From NCBI GenBank assembly GCA_003456765.1, contig DMOT01000155.1, forward strand, positions 1 through 7,032: a stretch of 7,032 bases of DNA. The letters are read 5' to 3'. Of the stretch, positions 1 through 6,590 are shown piece by piece. Below the pieces are notes generated by a model, which saw only the letters and a list, made by a program, of their open reading frames with translations, searched no databases and was not told where the DNA came from. A program made the translations under genes and the position numbers. The stretch is from Bacillota bacterium. Lineage in GTDB: Bacteria; Bacillota; DTU025. Within the stretch, counting starts at the first letter, position 1. Every line of letters starts with the position of its first letter.

Positions 1-41
1 ATGGGATAACCTGCATTTCCAGCGGGCAGACTAATCAAGAG

Positions 42-90
42 ATTGCCAGACGGTAAAGGTCGGCAATTGAGCCTCAGGCTTTGTGTGTTT
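42..90 (+). terminator. Possible weak terminator or leader hairpin
   Basis: ATTGCC at 42-47 pairs with GGCAAT at 62-67. The stem continues inward as GAC (49-51) with GTC (59-61) after one bulged A, leaving a 7-nt loop. A second short stem, AGCC/GGCT at 70-80, is followed by a T-rich run, TTGTGTGTTT, at 81-90. This could terminate an upstream transcript or form a leader structure just before the ribosome binding site of the next gene. The T-tract is interrupted by G, so the terminator reading is weak. Confidence 0.25.
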
Positions 91-92
91 GT

Positions 93-100
93 AAGGAGGT
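93..100 (+). promoter_or_regulatory. Strong Shine-Dalgarno site for the DUF4912 gene
   Basis: AAGGAGGT matches the anti-Shine-Dalgarno sequence perfectly and ends 7 nt before a GTG at 108. It fixes that GTG as the start codon. The overlapping reading frame that begins with ATG at 43 has no such site. Confidence 0.85.
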
Positions 101-107
101 TCCATAA

Positions 108-1124
108 GTGCAGGACTCGCTCGATGAGGTCATCCAGGCAAAAGGAAGCGCAGAAGCGCCGATCGTGCCAGAGCAGAAACACGCATCGACGAACGATGCC
201 GAAATCGAGCTCAGCCCCCCGGAATTGAGCCATCAACCATTTCCACACAGACCATTCCCGGAGGTAGCTGTATTTGAGCCCGAGGGTATACAGATGGATC
301 CAGCTCGACGTCGCGAACTCCCGATCCTGCCCGGTCTCTATGGAACCACGAGAATAGTCCTCCAGGTTCGTGACCCTTTCTGGATGCACGCCTACTGGGA
401 GATTGCAGAAGACATGGCCATCAGCCTCCGCAGGCAGCTCGGAGAGGAGCTGGACCGCTCCAACCTGACCCTTCGCATTCATGACGTCACAGGTATTGCA
501 TTTGACGGACATAACTCAGTCGGCAGTTTCGACAAACAGGTTCATCCCTTTGCAAACAACTGGTACTTGAACGTAAGCGAATCTGACAGGTCCTACTGTG
601 TGGACCTCGGGCTTCTCACAAGCACGTCTCAGTTTCACCTGATTGCACGTTCCAACACTGTGCATACTCCCAGAGTCAGCCCGTCTCCAATTGTAGACGA
701 GGAATGGCTAACGATACGCGAGATTGAAATGCTATGCCGGCCCAGCATGTCGCCTTCGTCGCCAGGCATTCACGAGGCCGCCCTTGCCGAAGAATACATT
801 CGTCAAGTCGCCCTCGGGTCAGGAGGCGTGGGAGCAGTAGGCAGCCCCATGGGCGGGCCGAGCGAAGTCTATCAACCCCGTCGCCATTTCTGGCTCAGGG
901 CAGATGCCGAATTGATCGTCCATGGATCAACAGAACCAGGGGCAAGGGTCGAGATATGCGGAATGCCAATGCCCGTTGGGCCTGACGGTAGTTTTTCGGT
1001 CCGCCTTACGCTGCCCTTCGGAGACCACCCTGTTGATATTCTCGCTACATCCGCCGACCGGATCATGCAGAGAGGCATCTCATGGACTGTGTCGAGAGCA
1101 GCCAGGGAAGATAGGAGGTCATAG
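108..1124 (+). CDS. DUF4912 domain protein with C-terminal Ig-like domain
   Basis: A 338-residue protein starting at GTG, chosen because a perfect Shine-Dalgarno site sits 7 nt upstream. Residues 1-70 are polar, Pro/Glu-rich and probably disordered. Residues about 75-203 match DUF4912 as I know it: LYGTTRIVL, the aromatic DPFWMHAYWE segment (89-98), NWYLNV (151-156), and RSNTVHTPR (181-189) before the closing EEWLTI. A Gly/Ser/Pro-rich linker (about 212-255) leads to a compact beta-rich segment (about 262-328) with ELIVHGSTEPGARV and PDGSF, typical of bacterial Ig-like or carboxypeptidase-regulatory-like folds. There is no signal peptide or membrane segment, so it is probably cytoplasmic. DUF4912 has no established biochemical role. 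Adjacency to a GH57 branching enzyme, with that gene's ribosome binding site inside this gene's last codons, suggests a role in alpha-glucan metabolism, perhaps carbohydrate binding or enzyme scaffolding. That role is inference. Confidence 0.88.
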   Translation: MQDSLDEVIQAKGSAEAPIVPEQKHASTNDAEIELSPPELSHQPFPHRPFPEVAVFEPEGIQMDPARRRELPILPGLYGTTRIVLQVRDPFWMHAYWEIAEDMAISLRRQLGEELDRSNLTLRIHDVTGIAFDGHNSVGSFDKQVHPFANNWYLNVSESDRSYCVDLGLLTSTSQFHLIARSNTVHTPRVSPSPIVDEEWLTIREIEMLCRPSMSPSSPGIHEAALAEEYIRQVALGSGGVGAVGSPMGGPSEVYQPRRHFWLRADAELIVHGSTEPGARVEICGMPMPVGPDGSFSVRLTLPFGDHPVDILATSADRIMQRGISWTVSRAAREDRRS

Positions 1125-1130
1125 TCATTG
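1113..1130 (+). promoter_or_regulatory. Ribosome binding site deciding a TTG start for the branching enzyme
   Basis: AGGAGGT at 1113-1119 lies within the final codons of the DUF4912 gene and ends 8 nt before TTG at 1128. An in-frame ATG lies at 1140, but its spacing would be 20 nt, too far for this site. The TTG start is therefore preferred; it adds only MSTP ahead of the ATG-encoded residue. The position of the site inside the upstream gene suggests coupled translation of the pair. Confidence 0.75.
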
Positions 1131-2735
1131 TCAACTCCAATGGGCTACCTTGCTATCGTCTTGCATGCGCACCTTCCTTTCGTCCGGCACGCAGACGGAG
1201 AAGACTATTTGGAGGAAAAATGGTTCTACGAAGCACTGATTGAAACATATATCCCTCTGTACATAGTCCTTTCGCGCCTAGCAGCCGAAGGTGTTCCCTA
1301 CCGGATCACGATATCGGTCTCCCCAACCCTGCTGTCGATGTTCCGTGATCCACTGCTTCAGACGCGATTCTCAACTTACATGAACAACCTCATCGACCTG
1401 GCAGAACAAGAGGTTGCACGGACGCGGTGGCTGCCGCAATTCCATGAGATTGCAAAGATGTACCGGGATCGGTTCCGAGCGGCGCGAGATGTCTATTGGA
1501 ATGATCTTGGCGGGGACATGACAGTGGGGCTCCAGGAGCTTTCAGACTCAGGCCGCGTTGAGCTCATAACTACAGCAGCCACACATGGATATCTGCCTCT
1601 GATGGAAGTCTGCCCTGAGGCCACCCGCGCACAGATCCGCGCCGGAGTCGAGTATTTCAGGCAAGTCTTCGGATTTGGCCCGAAGGGCTTCTGGCTCCCG
1701 GAGTGCGGGTACTCGCCGGGAATCGACGGATACCTTAAGGAAGCGGGAATCGCCTACTTTTTCACCGATTCCCACGGACTGCTCAATGCATCTGTACGGC
1801 CAAGATACGGCGTGTACGCTCCTGTCTACTGCCGCTCAGGCATAGCAGCGTTCGGCCGTGACATGGAATCATCCAAACAGGTCTGGAGTGCGCAGGAGGG
1901 ATACCCCGGAGATTACGACTATCGGGAGTTCTACCGCGATATCGGACATGAGTTGGATTGGGAATCTATCAAACATCTGATGGGCAATTGCTCTGTCAGA
2001 CTGCAAACCGGGTTGAAGTACTACCGGGTAACAGGCCGTACTGATCATAAGGAGCCATACGTACGCCAGTGGGCACTGGAAAAAGCCGCTACACATGCCG
2101 GGAACTTCGTGTTCAATAGAGAACGCCAGGTGGAATACCTGGCATCTGTGATGGATCGAACACCCATAATAGTGGCTCCCTACGACGCGGAGCTGTTCGG
2201 CCATTGGTGGTTCGAAGGCCCCGAGTTCCTCGACTACGTAATTCGCAAGATCGCATATGACCAAAACACGATAGAGCTGGCAACCCCATCCGACTACCTG
2301 AAGCTTCACCCGCGGAATCAGGTCACCACCCCATCCATGTCGTCCTGGGGATACATGGGATACAGCGAAGTCTGGCTGGCAGACTGCAACAATTGGATCT
2401 ACCGGCATCTTCACACGATAGCGTGGCGCATGACTGATCTGGCCAATTCGCATCCGCATCCCCAACCTGAACTCACTCGCCGCGCCCTGGCTCAGGCCGC
2501 ACGTGAACTACTTCTGGCTCAGAGCTCTGACTGGGCGTTCATAATGAAGGCCGGAACATGTGTGGATTATGCCAAAAAGAGAGTTGAAACACATGTCGCG
2601 CGCTTTCTGCGGCTATACGATGACATAAAAGCGTCAACTATAGATCCCGGCTGGCTTGCGGAGATTGAGGAGCAGAGCAACATCTTCCCTGACATCGACT
2701 ATACGGTGTACGCAGGCGCGCAAGCCAGCTTATGA
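1128..2735 (+). CDS. GH57 1,4-alpha-glucan branching enzyme
   Basis: A 535-residue cytoplasmic enzyme of glycoside hydrolase family 57, expected to cut an alpha-1,4 glucan chain and reattach it through an alpha-1,6 bond, making branches in glycogen-like polymer. The conserved GH57 regions are visible: HAHLPFVRH (13-21), THGYLP with His153, WLPECGY with Glu192 as likely nucleophile, and PYDAELFGHWWFEGP with Asp353 as likely acid/base. SSWGYMGYSEVW (Trp407, Trp416) matches the tryptophan-bearing region I recall from archaeal GH57 branching enzymes. The C-terminal helical domain (about 415-515, with LLLAQSSDW ending at 469) is the DUF1957 type that separates branching enzymes from GH57 amylases. 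The ending IFPDIDYTVYA is also family-like, so the gene looks intact. It follows the DUF4912 gene by 3 nt and converges on the GT4/nucleotidyltransferase operon. Activity is inferred from family; a glucanotransferase activity is the main alternative. Confidence 0.9.
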   Translation: MSTPMGYLAIVLHAHLPFVRHADGEDYLEEKWFYEALIETYIPLYIVLSRLAAEGVPYRITISVSPTLLSMFRDPLLQTRFSTYMNNLIDLAEQEVARTRWLPQFHEIAKMYRDRFRAARDVYWNDLGGDMTVGLQELSDSGRVELITTAATHGYLPLMEVCPEATRAQIRAGVEYFRQVFGFGPKGFWLPECGYSPGIDGYLKEAGIAYFFTDSHGLLNASVRPRYGVYAPVYCRSGIAAFGRDMESSKQVWSAQEGYPGDYDYREFYRDIGHELDWESIKHLMGNCSVRLQTGLKYYRVTGRTDHKEPYVRQWALEKAATHAGNFVFNRERQVEYLASVMDRTPIIVAPYDAELFGHWWFEGPEFLDYVIRKIAYDQNTIELATPSDYLKLHPRNQVTTPSMSSWGYMGYSEVWLADCNNWIYRHLHTIAWRMTDLANSHPHPQPELTRRALAQAARELLLAQSSDWAFIMKAGTCVDYAKKRVETHVARFLRLYDDIKASTIDPGWLAEIEEQSNIFPDIDYTVYAGAQASL

Positions 2736-2843
2736 TCGCCCGGCCCGACAAGCAGACGCGATTCGAAGTGCCCGCGGAGACCAAGCACACCCGCCACCGA
2801 CTGCATTGGACATTTCGGTTCGTGACAACACGTCTGTCACGTG
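2736..2843. other. Convergent intergenic gap
   Basis: These 108 bp separate the stop codons of the branching enzyme (plus strand) and the nucleotidyltransferase fusion (minus strand). Small overlapping reading frames cross it but have no ribosome binding site and no recognisable protein. The only structure I see is a hairpin at 2821-2841, described separately. Confidence 0.6.
2821..2841. terminator. Perfect hairpin between convergent genes, possible bidirectional terminator
   Basis: CGTGACA (2821-2827) and TGTCACG (2835-2841) form a perfect 7-bp stem around a 7-nt loop, 2 nt beyond the stop codon of the minus-strand fusion gene and about 85 nt after the stop of the branching enzyme. Neither flank has a run of T, so it is not a classical rho-independent terminator. 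Its place between convergent stop codons still makes an end-of-transcript role plausible, for example blocking exonucleases or working with Rho. Confidence 0.4.
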
Positions 2844-5318
2844 CTACAGGTTGCGCGCGCCTCCGGTCATCTGCGTGTCGGAAATCGTCTCGGCAATCCT
2901 GCTGACGTATATCCCTGCTATCTCCTCGGCAATCTCCTGACTCTGCGCCTCACTGTACACGTGGAACAACGGTTCCTCAGAGTCGGGGAGTATCAGCGTC
3001 CATCCGTGATCGTCATAGACCTTTATGCCATCTATGAGCTGTACATCTTCGCCATCAGTCTCCTCTATCAGTCTCCTCATCACCCTGCCCTTATCCTCCC
3101 ACGGGCAATCAACAATCTGCTTCGCCATGTAGGATCTCGGCGCCATCTGCGCAAAGGCCGATAGTGTGCTTCCTTCCCTTGCAAGATGCTCAAAGATCAC
3201 TGCGAGAGCAAAAACGCCATCCAGTACCGGCTGGAAATGAGGCAGGTTAGCCTCTCCCATTCTGACCCTGGCTTCGATCGCTTTCTCCATCATTGATCTG
3301 GGGTTCGCCTGAGTTCGCACGACGTGGCCCCTGAACGCGGCAGCCAGTCGTTCTATTGACGAGGATGCTGTAACCGGCACAGCCACAGTTGCGCCGCGAT
3401 GTGATGTAAGGAGGGATACGCAAATGAGGGCCAGCATCTCTTCGTTTGAGATGCTTGATCCCGTCTCATCCACTAACAAAAGTCTTTCTGCATTTCGATC
3501 AAGCAGGAAACCGAGGTCGGCTCGTGTCATTGCAACGGTGTCGGTCACTGCAGATGGGGCCCATGCTGAATTGGCGATCTCCACATGATGCAGATCGCAC
3601 CCGCAGGCATCGCAGAAAGCCCTCATGAGCTCCCCTATGTAAGCCCTGTCATATCCTGCTACAACCTTCATCCCGCGCCCGCGCACGGTATCAACATCTA
3701 CTGATGAAGTGATGGCATCTAAATATCTCCCTACAGTACCCCGGGTAGCGATAGCCTTCCCTGCCTTTTCGGGGTTCGCGCGCTTGAAGTCCTCTGTGAG
3801 GAAGGCATTTTCAATCCTCCTCTCAGTGCCCTTGTCCACATTGATCCCGCTTGAGTCGAGGAATTCGAGGAGCGTGGCATTCCTGTCGGTCGGCGATACC
3901 CGCACATGCACTCCCCCGTCGGCCCCGAGTGCAGGAACGGCATATCTGGCCACTGCTGTTGTTCCCGGATCAAGCTCGGCCACTGACATGCCCGAGGATA
4001 GGATTCCCGATGTCAAAGCCCGCTTTATCATGTCAGATACGGGATGGATATCGCTGGACACCGCCACGGTCCCGCCGGAGAAACACGAACCATAGGCAGC
4101 GCCCAACCGGGCAGCGAAATCCGGAGTGACCTCGATATTGGCAAGCCCGGTCACGCCGAGGCGCCCGAACAGGCGCTTCGACCAGGAAGCCCCCCACACC
4201 AAGCTCGTGCTGATCTGAGCGCCGCCGTCCACTGTTTTGTCAGGCCATATCTTGACCCCGGGGCGCACCTGAGCCCGTTCACCTATGGAACAACCTGAAC
4301 CGACTACTGCCCCCTCCTGGATAGATACGCCTGCCTTGGCGCTCACTCTGCTCCCGAGTATCGCTCCATGCGCCTCTGCACCAGATCCAATGAAGCAACC
4401 TGTCGACAGTATGGACCTTCGAACTGACGCTCCTTCCGCTATGATGCAGGACGGCCCCACAACAGAGTACTCCCCGACCAAAGCCCCGGCTTCGATTCTT
4501 GCGCCTGCACCAACTACTACAGGCGGGCGCAGGGCTGCCATGTTCCCGATCTCTGCACCCTCGCTTACCCAGATGCCATCATCGACAAGATCACCGGGAA
4601 TCTTCACGGCGACCTTGCCCTCCAGGATATCCTGGGATGTCTTCCGGTATTGGTCCAGGTTGCCGACATCGCACCAGTATCCATCTGCTATGTAGCCGTA
4701 CATTGGATACCCTTCACTCAGCAGCATCGGAAAGAGGTTCTTGCTGAAGTCGAACTCACACGACGGATTGACGTTCTTCATTATTTCAGGCTCCAATACA
4801 TATATCCCCGTGTTCACGGTATCGCTGAACACCTCGCCCCAGCTGGGTTTTTCAAGAAACCTAGTGATCCGGCCATCGTCATCTACGATCACGACTCCGT
4901 ACTCCAGCGGAGTCGCGACACGGGTCAAAACGATGGTGGCTGCCGCACCTTTCTTCCGGTGGAAGGCAACTGCCGACGCAAGATCAATATCGGTGAGTGC
5001 ATCGCCGCTAATGACGAGAAAAGTGTCGTCCAGGAAATCGCCAAGAGCTCTCACGCTTCCAGCAGTGCCAAGAGGCGTGTCCTCCACTGAGTAAGTAATC
5101 TTGCATCCCATTGACGAACCGTCCCCGAAATAGCCCTGAATTGCCTCTGGCATGTAACACAGAGTACAAGCCAGCTCTGTGAAGTCATGGGCAACAAGAA
5201 GATGAATCACATGCTCCATCATCGGTCTATTCACGACTGGCACCATGGGTTTCGGCATGCTGCAGGTCAACGGCCGCAGCCTCGTTCCCTTGCCTCCCGC
5301 CATGATTACTGCCTTCAT
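2844..5318 (-). CDS. Sugar-phosphate nucleotidyltransferase fused to phosphohexomutase-like domain (mannose-1-phosphate guanylyltransferase type)
   Basis: An 824-residue three-part protein. Residues 1-235 are a nucleotidyltransferase domain: the [11 protein letters not shown] signature (8-18) with MPKPM (Lys23), SGDALTD with metal-binding Asp106, EKP (156-158), NTGIY (169-173) and WCDVGN with Asp217. It should make an NDP-sugar and pyrophosphate from a sugar 1-phosphate and NTP. Residues about 245-370 are left-handed beta-helix hexapeptide repeats. Residues about 380-824 resemble phosphomannomutase/phosphoglucomutase, but the usual loops are altered: TASHNP reads RVSPTD (Ser475 kept), DGDxDR reads DRNAER (607-612), GExSGH reads GEANLPH (688-694) and RPSGTEP reads LPDSEEP (777-783). 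Mutase activity is therefore doubtful. The order and length match proteins commonly annotated as mannose-1-phosphate guanylyltransferase/phosphomannomutase. Sugar and base specificity cannot be read from sequence. Next to a GT4 glucan-synthase-like gene, an NDP-glucose product is as plausible as GDP-mannose. The ATG overlaps the upstream stop by 4 nt. Confidence 0.88.
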   Translation of the reverse strand: MKAVIMAGGKGTRLRPLTCSMPKPMVPVVNRPMMEHVIHLLVAHDFTELACTLCYMPEAIQGYFGDGSSMGCKITYSVEDTPLGTAGSVRALGDFLDDTFLVISGDALTDIDLASAVAFHRKKGAAATIVLTRVATPLEYGVVIVDDDGRITRFLEKPSWGEVFSDTVNTGIYVLEPEIMKNVNPSCEFDFSKNLFPMLLSEGYPMYGYIADGYWCDVGNLDQYRKTSQDILEGKVAVKIPGDLVDDGIWVSEGAEIGNMAALRPPVVVGAGARIEAGALVGEYSVVGPSCIIAEGASVRRSILSTGCFIGSGAEAHGAILGSRVSAKAGVSIQEGAVVGSGCSIGERAQVRPGVKIWPDKTVDGGAQISTSLVWGASWSKRLFGRLGVTGLANIEVTPDFAARLGAAYGSCFSGGTVAVSSDIHPVSDMIKRALTSGILSSGMSVAELDPGTTAVARYAVPALGADGGVHVRVSPTDRNATLLEFLDSSGINVDKGTERRIENAFLTEDFKRANPEKAGKAIATRGTVGRYLDAITSSVDVDTVRGRGMKVVAGYDRAYIGELMRAFCDACGCDLHHVEIANSAWAPSAVTDTVAMTRADLGFLLDRNAERLLLVDETGSSISNEEMLALICVSLLTSHRGATVAVPVTASSSIERLAAAFRGHVVRTQANPRSMMEKAIEARVRMGEANLPHFQPVLDGVFALAVIFEHLAREGSTLSAFAQMAPRSYMAKQIVDCPWEDKGRVMRRLIEETDGEDVQLIDGIKVYDDHGWTLILPDSEEPLFHVYSEAQSQEIAEEIAGIYVSRIAETISDTQMTGGARNL

Positions 5319-5335
5319 CTGAACATAGCCTCCTC
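5315..5335 (-). promoter_or_regulatory. ATGA stop/start overlap with Shine-Dalgarno site
   Basis: On the minus strand the glycosyltransferase stop TGA (5317-5315) and the fusion gene's ATG (5318-5316) share the bases ATGA. GAGGAGG at 5335-5329, inside the glycosyltransferase's last codons, ends 10 nt before the ATG. This is the usual arrangement for translational coupling and implies near-stoichiometric synthesis of the two proteins. Confidence 0.8.
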
Positions 5336-6511
5336 TGCATGCCTAGCCTCTCTGAGGACTTCCTCATACACCTTGAGAGTGCGATCTGCTATGGCGCGCC
5401 AGTCGTAGACAGTGAGGATGTCATGGTAGGCAGCTGCCGACATTCGTTCGGCAACCTCGGGGCTGTGAAGCAGATGCAACACTCCATCGGCGAGGGAGTT
5501 TGCGTTGCCGGCGTAGCATTTCCATCCGTTTTCTCCATGCCTGACAATTTCGGATAGCCCGCCCACGTCAGACGAGACGAGAGGGGTTCGCGCAGCCATA
5601 GCTTCCAGGGCGGTTATCCCAAATGGCTCATACAAGCTGGGCACCACGGCAACTCTCGCAAGCTTGTACAGAGCATTTCTTGCCTCGTCAGAGACGAATC
5701 CCACCATTCTGACCTTGCCTCCAAGATCCAACCTGGCCGCAAGGTTCCTCAGCTCGCCCTCGTAAGGCCCTTGCCCGGCAATGACCAACAGGGCAGAAGG
5801 CCAGTAATGTAAGATCTTGGGCATGGCTTCTATCAGCAGCTGGACGCCCTTCTCATTTACAAGCCTGCCCACAAAGAGAATCACATTATCCTCGTCAGAG
5901 AGCCCGTACATTCGCCTCGCCATGTCCACGTCAGCGTCCTGAAACTGCTCCGGGTGGACGCCGTTGGGAATTACCCGCAGTTTGTCGCCGGGCATGCCGA
6001 ATATGCTCGCAAGCTCCGCCTGCATATGGCGGGAACAAGCGATAACGCGCCAGGCTTCATAACACAAGAACCATTCGATGTCGGATATCCGCCGCTGCGT
6101 AGCATTGTGGAGGCCGCCATTCCTCCCCCACTCCGTCGCGTGAATGGTTGCCACAAGAGGTGTAGCGTATGCCCTCTTCATCCCCACCCCTGCAAACGAT
6201 GTCATCCAGTCGTGGGCGTGAACGATATCGAAGGCTCCATCCTGGGAAACAAGACTCGCAGCCCGGGCCAGCATTCCGTAGGACAATTGCGTAGCCCAAG
6301 ACAGAAAATCATCTGTAACAGGACCTATGGGATCAACCCTATGCACCCATACTCCCTGGTCGCGCTCGACATCCGGAGACCCTTCCGCGCTGCATGTGAT
6401 CACATGAACCTCAGCACAGCGCGCCATTGCTCCGGCAAGCTCGTGAACGTGACGAGCAAGGCCCCCTATGACTCGAGGTGGGTATTCCCAACTAAACATC
6501 AATATTCGCAT
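5315..6511 (-). CDS. GT4 family glycosyltransferase, glycogen/starch synthase-like
   Basis: A 398-residue GT-B glycosyltransferase. The frame is open further upstream to 6610, but I chose ATG at 6511 because the protein there begins [12 protein letters not shown] followed by GGL, the normal GT4 N-terminus. GAGAGGGGT lies 5 nt upstream, and the extra 33 codons would run through a terminator hairpin. Visible landmarks: Gly16-Gly17-Leu18 of the N-terminal nucleotide-contacting loop, HAHDW (98-102), HATEWGR (124-130), IPNGVHP (181-187), VGRLVNEKG (214-222) with the conserved Arg and Lys, and the E-x7-E motif [10 protein letters not shown] (Glu295, Glu303). It should transfer a glucosyl or other hexosyl unit from an NDP-sugar in the cytoplasm. 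There is no membrane segment. WEYPP near the N-terminus and the coupled nucleotidyltransferase favour a GT4 glycogen synthase or maltose-1-phosphate-forming type, but GT4 is broad and a mannosyltransferase is a real alternative. Confidence 0.85.
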   Translation of the reverse strand: MRILMFSWEYPPRVIGGLARHVHELAGAMARCAEVHVITCSAEGSPDVERDQGVWVHRVDPIGPVTDDFLSWATQLSYGMLARAASLVSQDGAFDIVHAHDWMTSFAGVGMKRAYATPLVATIHATEWGRNGGLHNATQRRISDIEWFLCYEAWRVIACSRHMQAELASIFGMPGDKLRVIPNGVHPEQFQDADVDMARRMYGLSDEDNVILFVGRLVNEKGVQLLIEAMPKILHYWPSALLVIAGQGPYEGELRNLAARLDLGGKVRMVGFVSDEARNALYKLARVAVVPSLYEPFGITALEAMAARTPLVSSDVGGLSEIVRHGENGWKCYAGNANSLADGVLHLLHSPEVAERMSAAAYHDILTVYDWRAIADRTLKVYEEVLREARHAEEAMFR

Positions 6512-6516
6512 AAAGC

Positions 6517-6525
6517 ACCCCTCTC
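6517..6525 (-). promoter_or_regulatory. Ribosome binding site of the GT4 gene
   Basis: On the minus strand GAGAGGGGT ends 5 nt before ATG at 6511-6509. It is a moderate rather than perfect Shine-Dalgarno match, but it supports this internal ATG over any start further upstream, none of which has a comparable site or a family-like N-terminus. Confidence 0.6.
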
Positions 6526-6531
6526 TGAATA

Positions 6532-6566
6532 CCAAAAGACTGCGGCCTGAATTCCAAGCCGCAGTC
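6532..6566 (-). terminator. Rho-independent terminator downstream of the membrane-anchored protein gene
   Basis: On the minus strand GACTGCGGC (6566-6558) and GCCGCAGTC (6546-6538) form a perfect 9-bp GC-rich stem around an 11-nt loop, followed directly by TTTTGG. It starts 24 nt after the TAA of the preceding gene and ends about 20 nt before the GT4 ATG. This is a good intrinsic terminator for the upstream gene. The T run is short (four), so termination may be partial. Confidence 0.75.
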
Positions 6567-6590
6567 ATATAATTGGCCAAGCAGGATGAA

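Larger units (their letters stand above)
1..107 (+). other. Upstream leader segment with possible tail of an off-window gene
   Basis: No complete gene lies here. Two plus-strand frames are open from the left edge: one stops with TAA at 32-34 (ten residues, reading WDNLHFQRAD) and another with TAA at 54-56. Either could be the last codons of an upstream gene, and nothing in the sequence decides between them. The rest of the segment holds a hairpin with a T-rich tail and then a strong Shine-Dalgarno sequence for the next gene. I found no convincing -35/-10 promoter pair. Transcription of the downstream operon may therefore start outside the window or from a non-canonical promoter. Confidence 0.3.

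Noticed and set aside
43..228. 61-codon plus-strand frame overlapping the DUF4912 start
   Set aside because: It is Arg/Ser-rich, shares most of its length with the DUF4912 gene in another frame, and has no Shine-Dalgarno site. The perfect site at 93-100 serves the GTG at 108.
1869..2465. 198-codon open frame on the minus strand inside the branching enzyme gene
   Set aside because: It lies wholly antisense to a well-supported GH57 gene, has no ribosome binding site that I can see, and its translation is rich in His, Cys and Arg with no recognisable motif. It is a by-product of codon bias.
2656..3164. Small plus-strand reading frames across the convergent gap and the end of the fusion gene
   Set aside because: They overlap real coding sequence, lack ribosome binding sites and have low-complexity translations with no known similarity.
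5954..6550. 198-codon open frame on the plus strand opposite the GT4 gene
   Set aside because: It is antisense to a clear GT4 gene, crosses the terminator stem, and has no family-like features.
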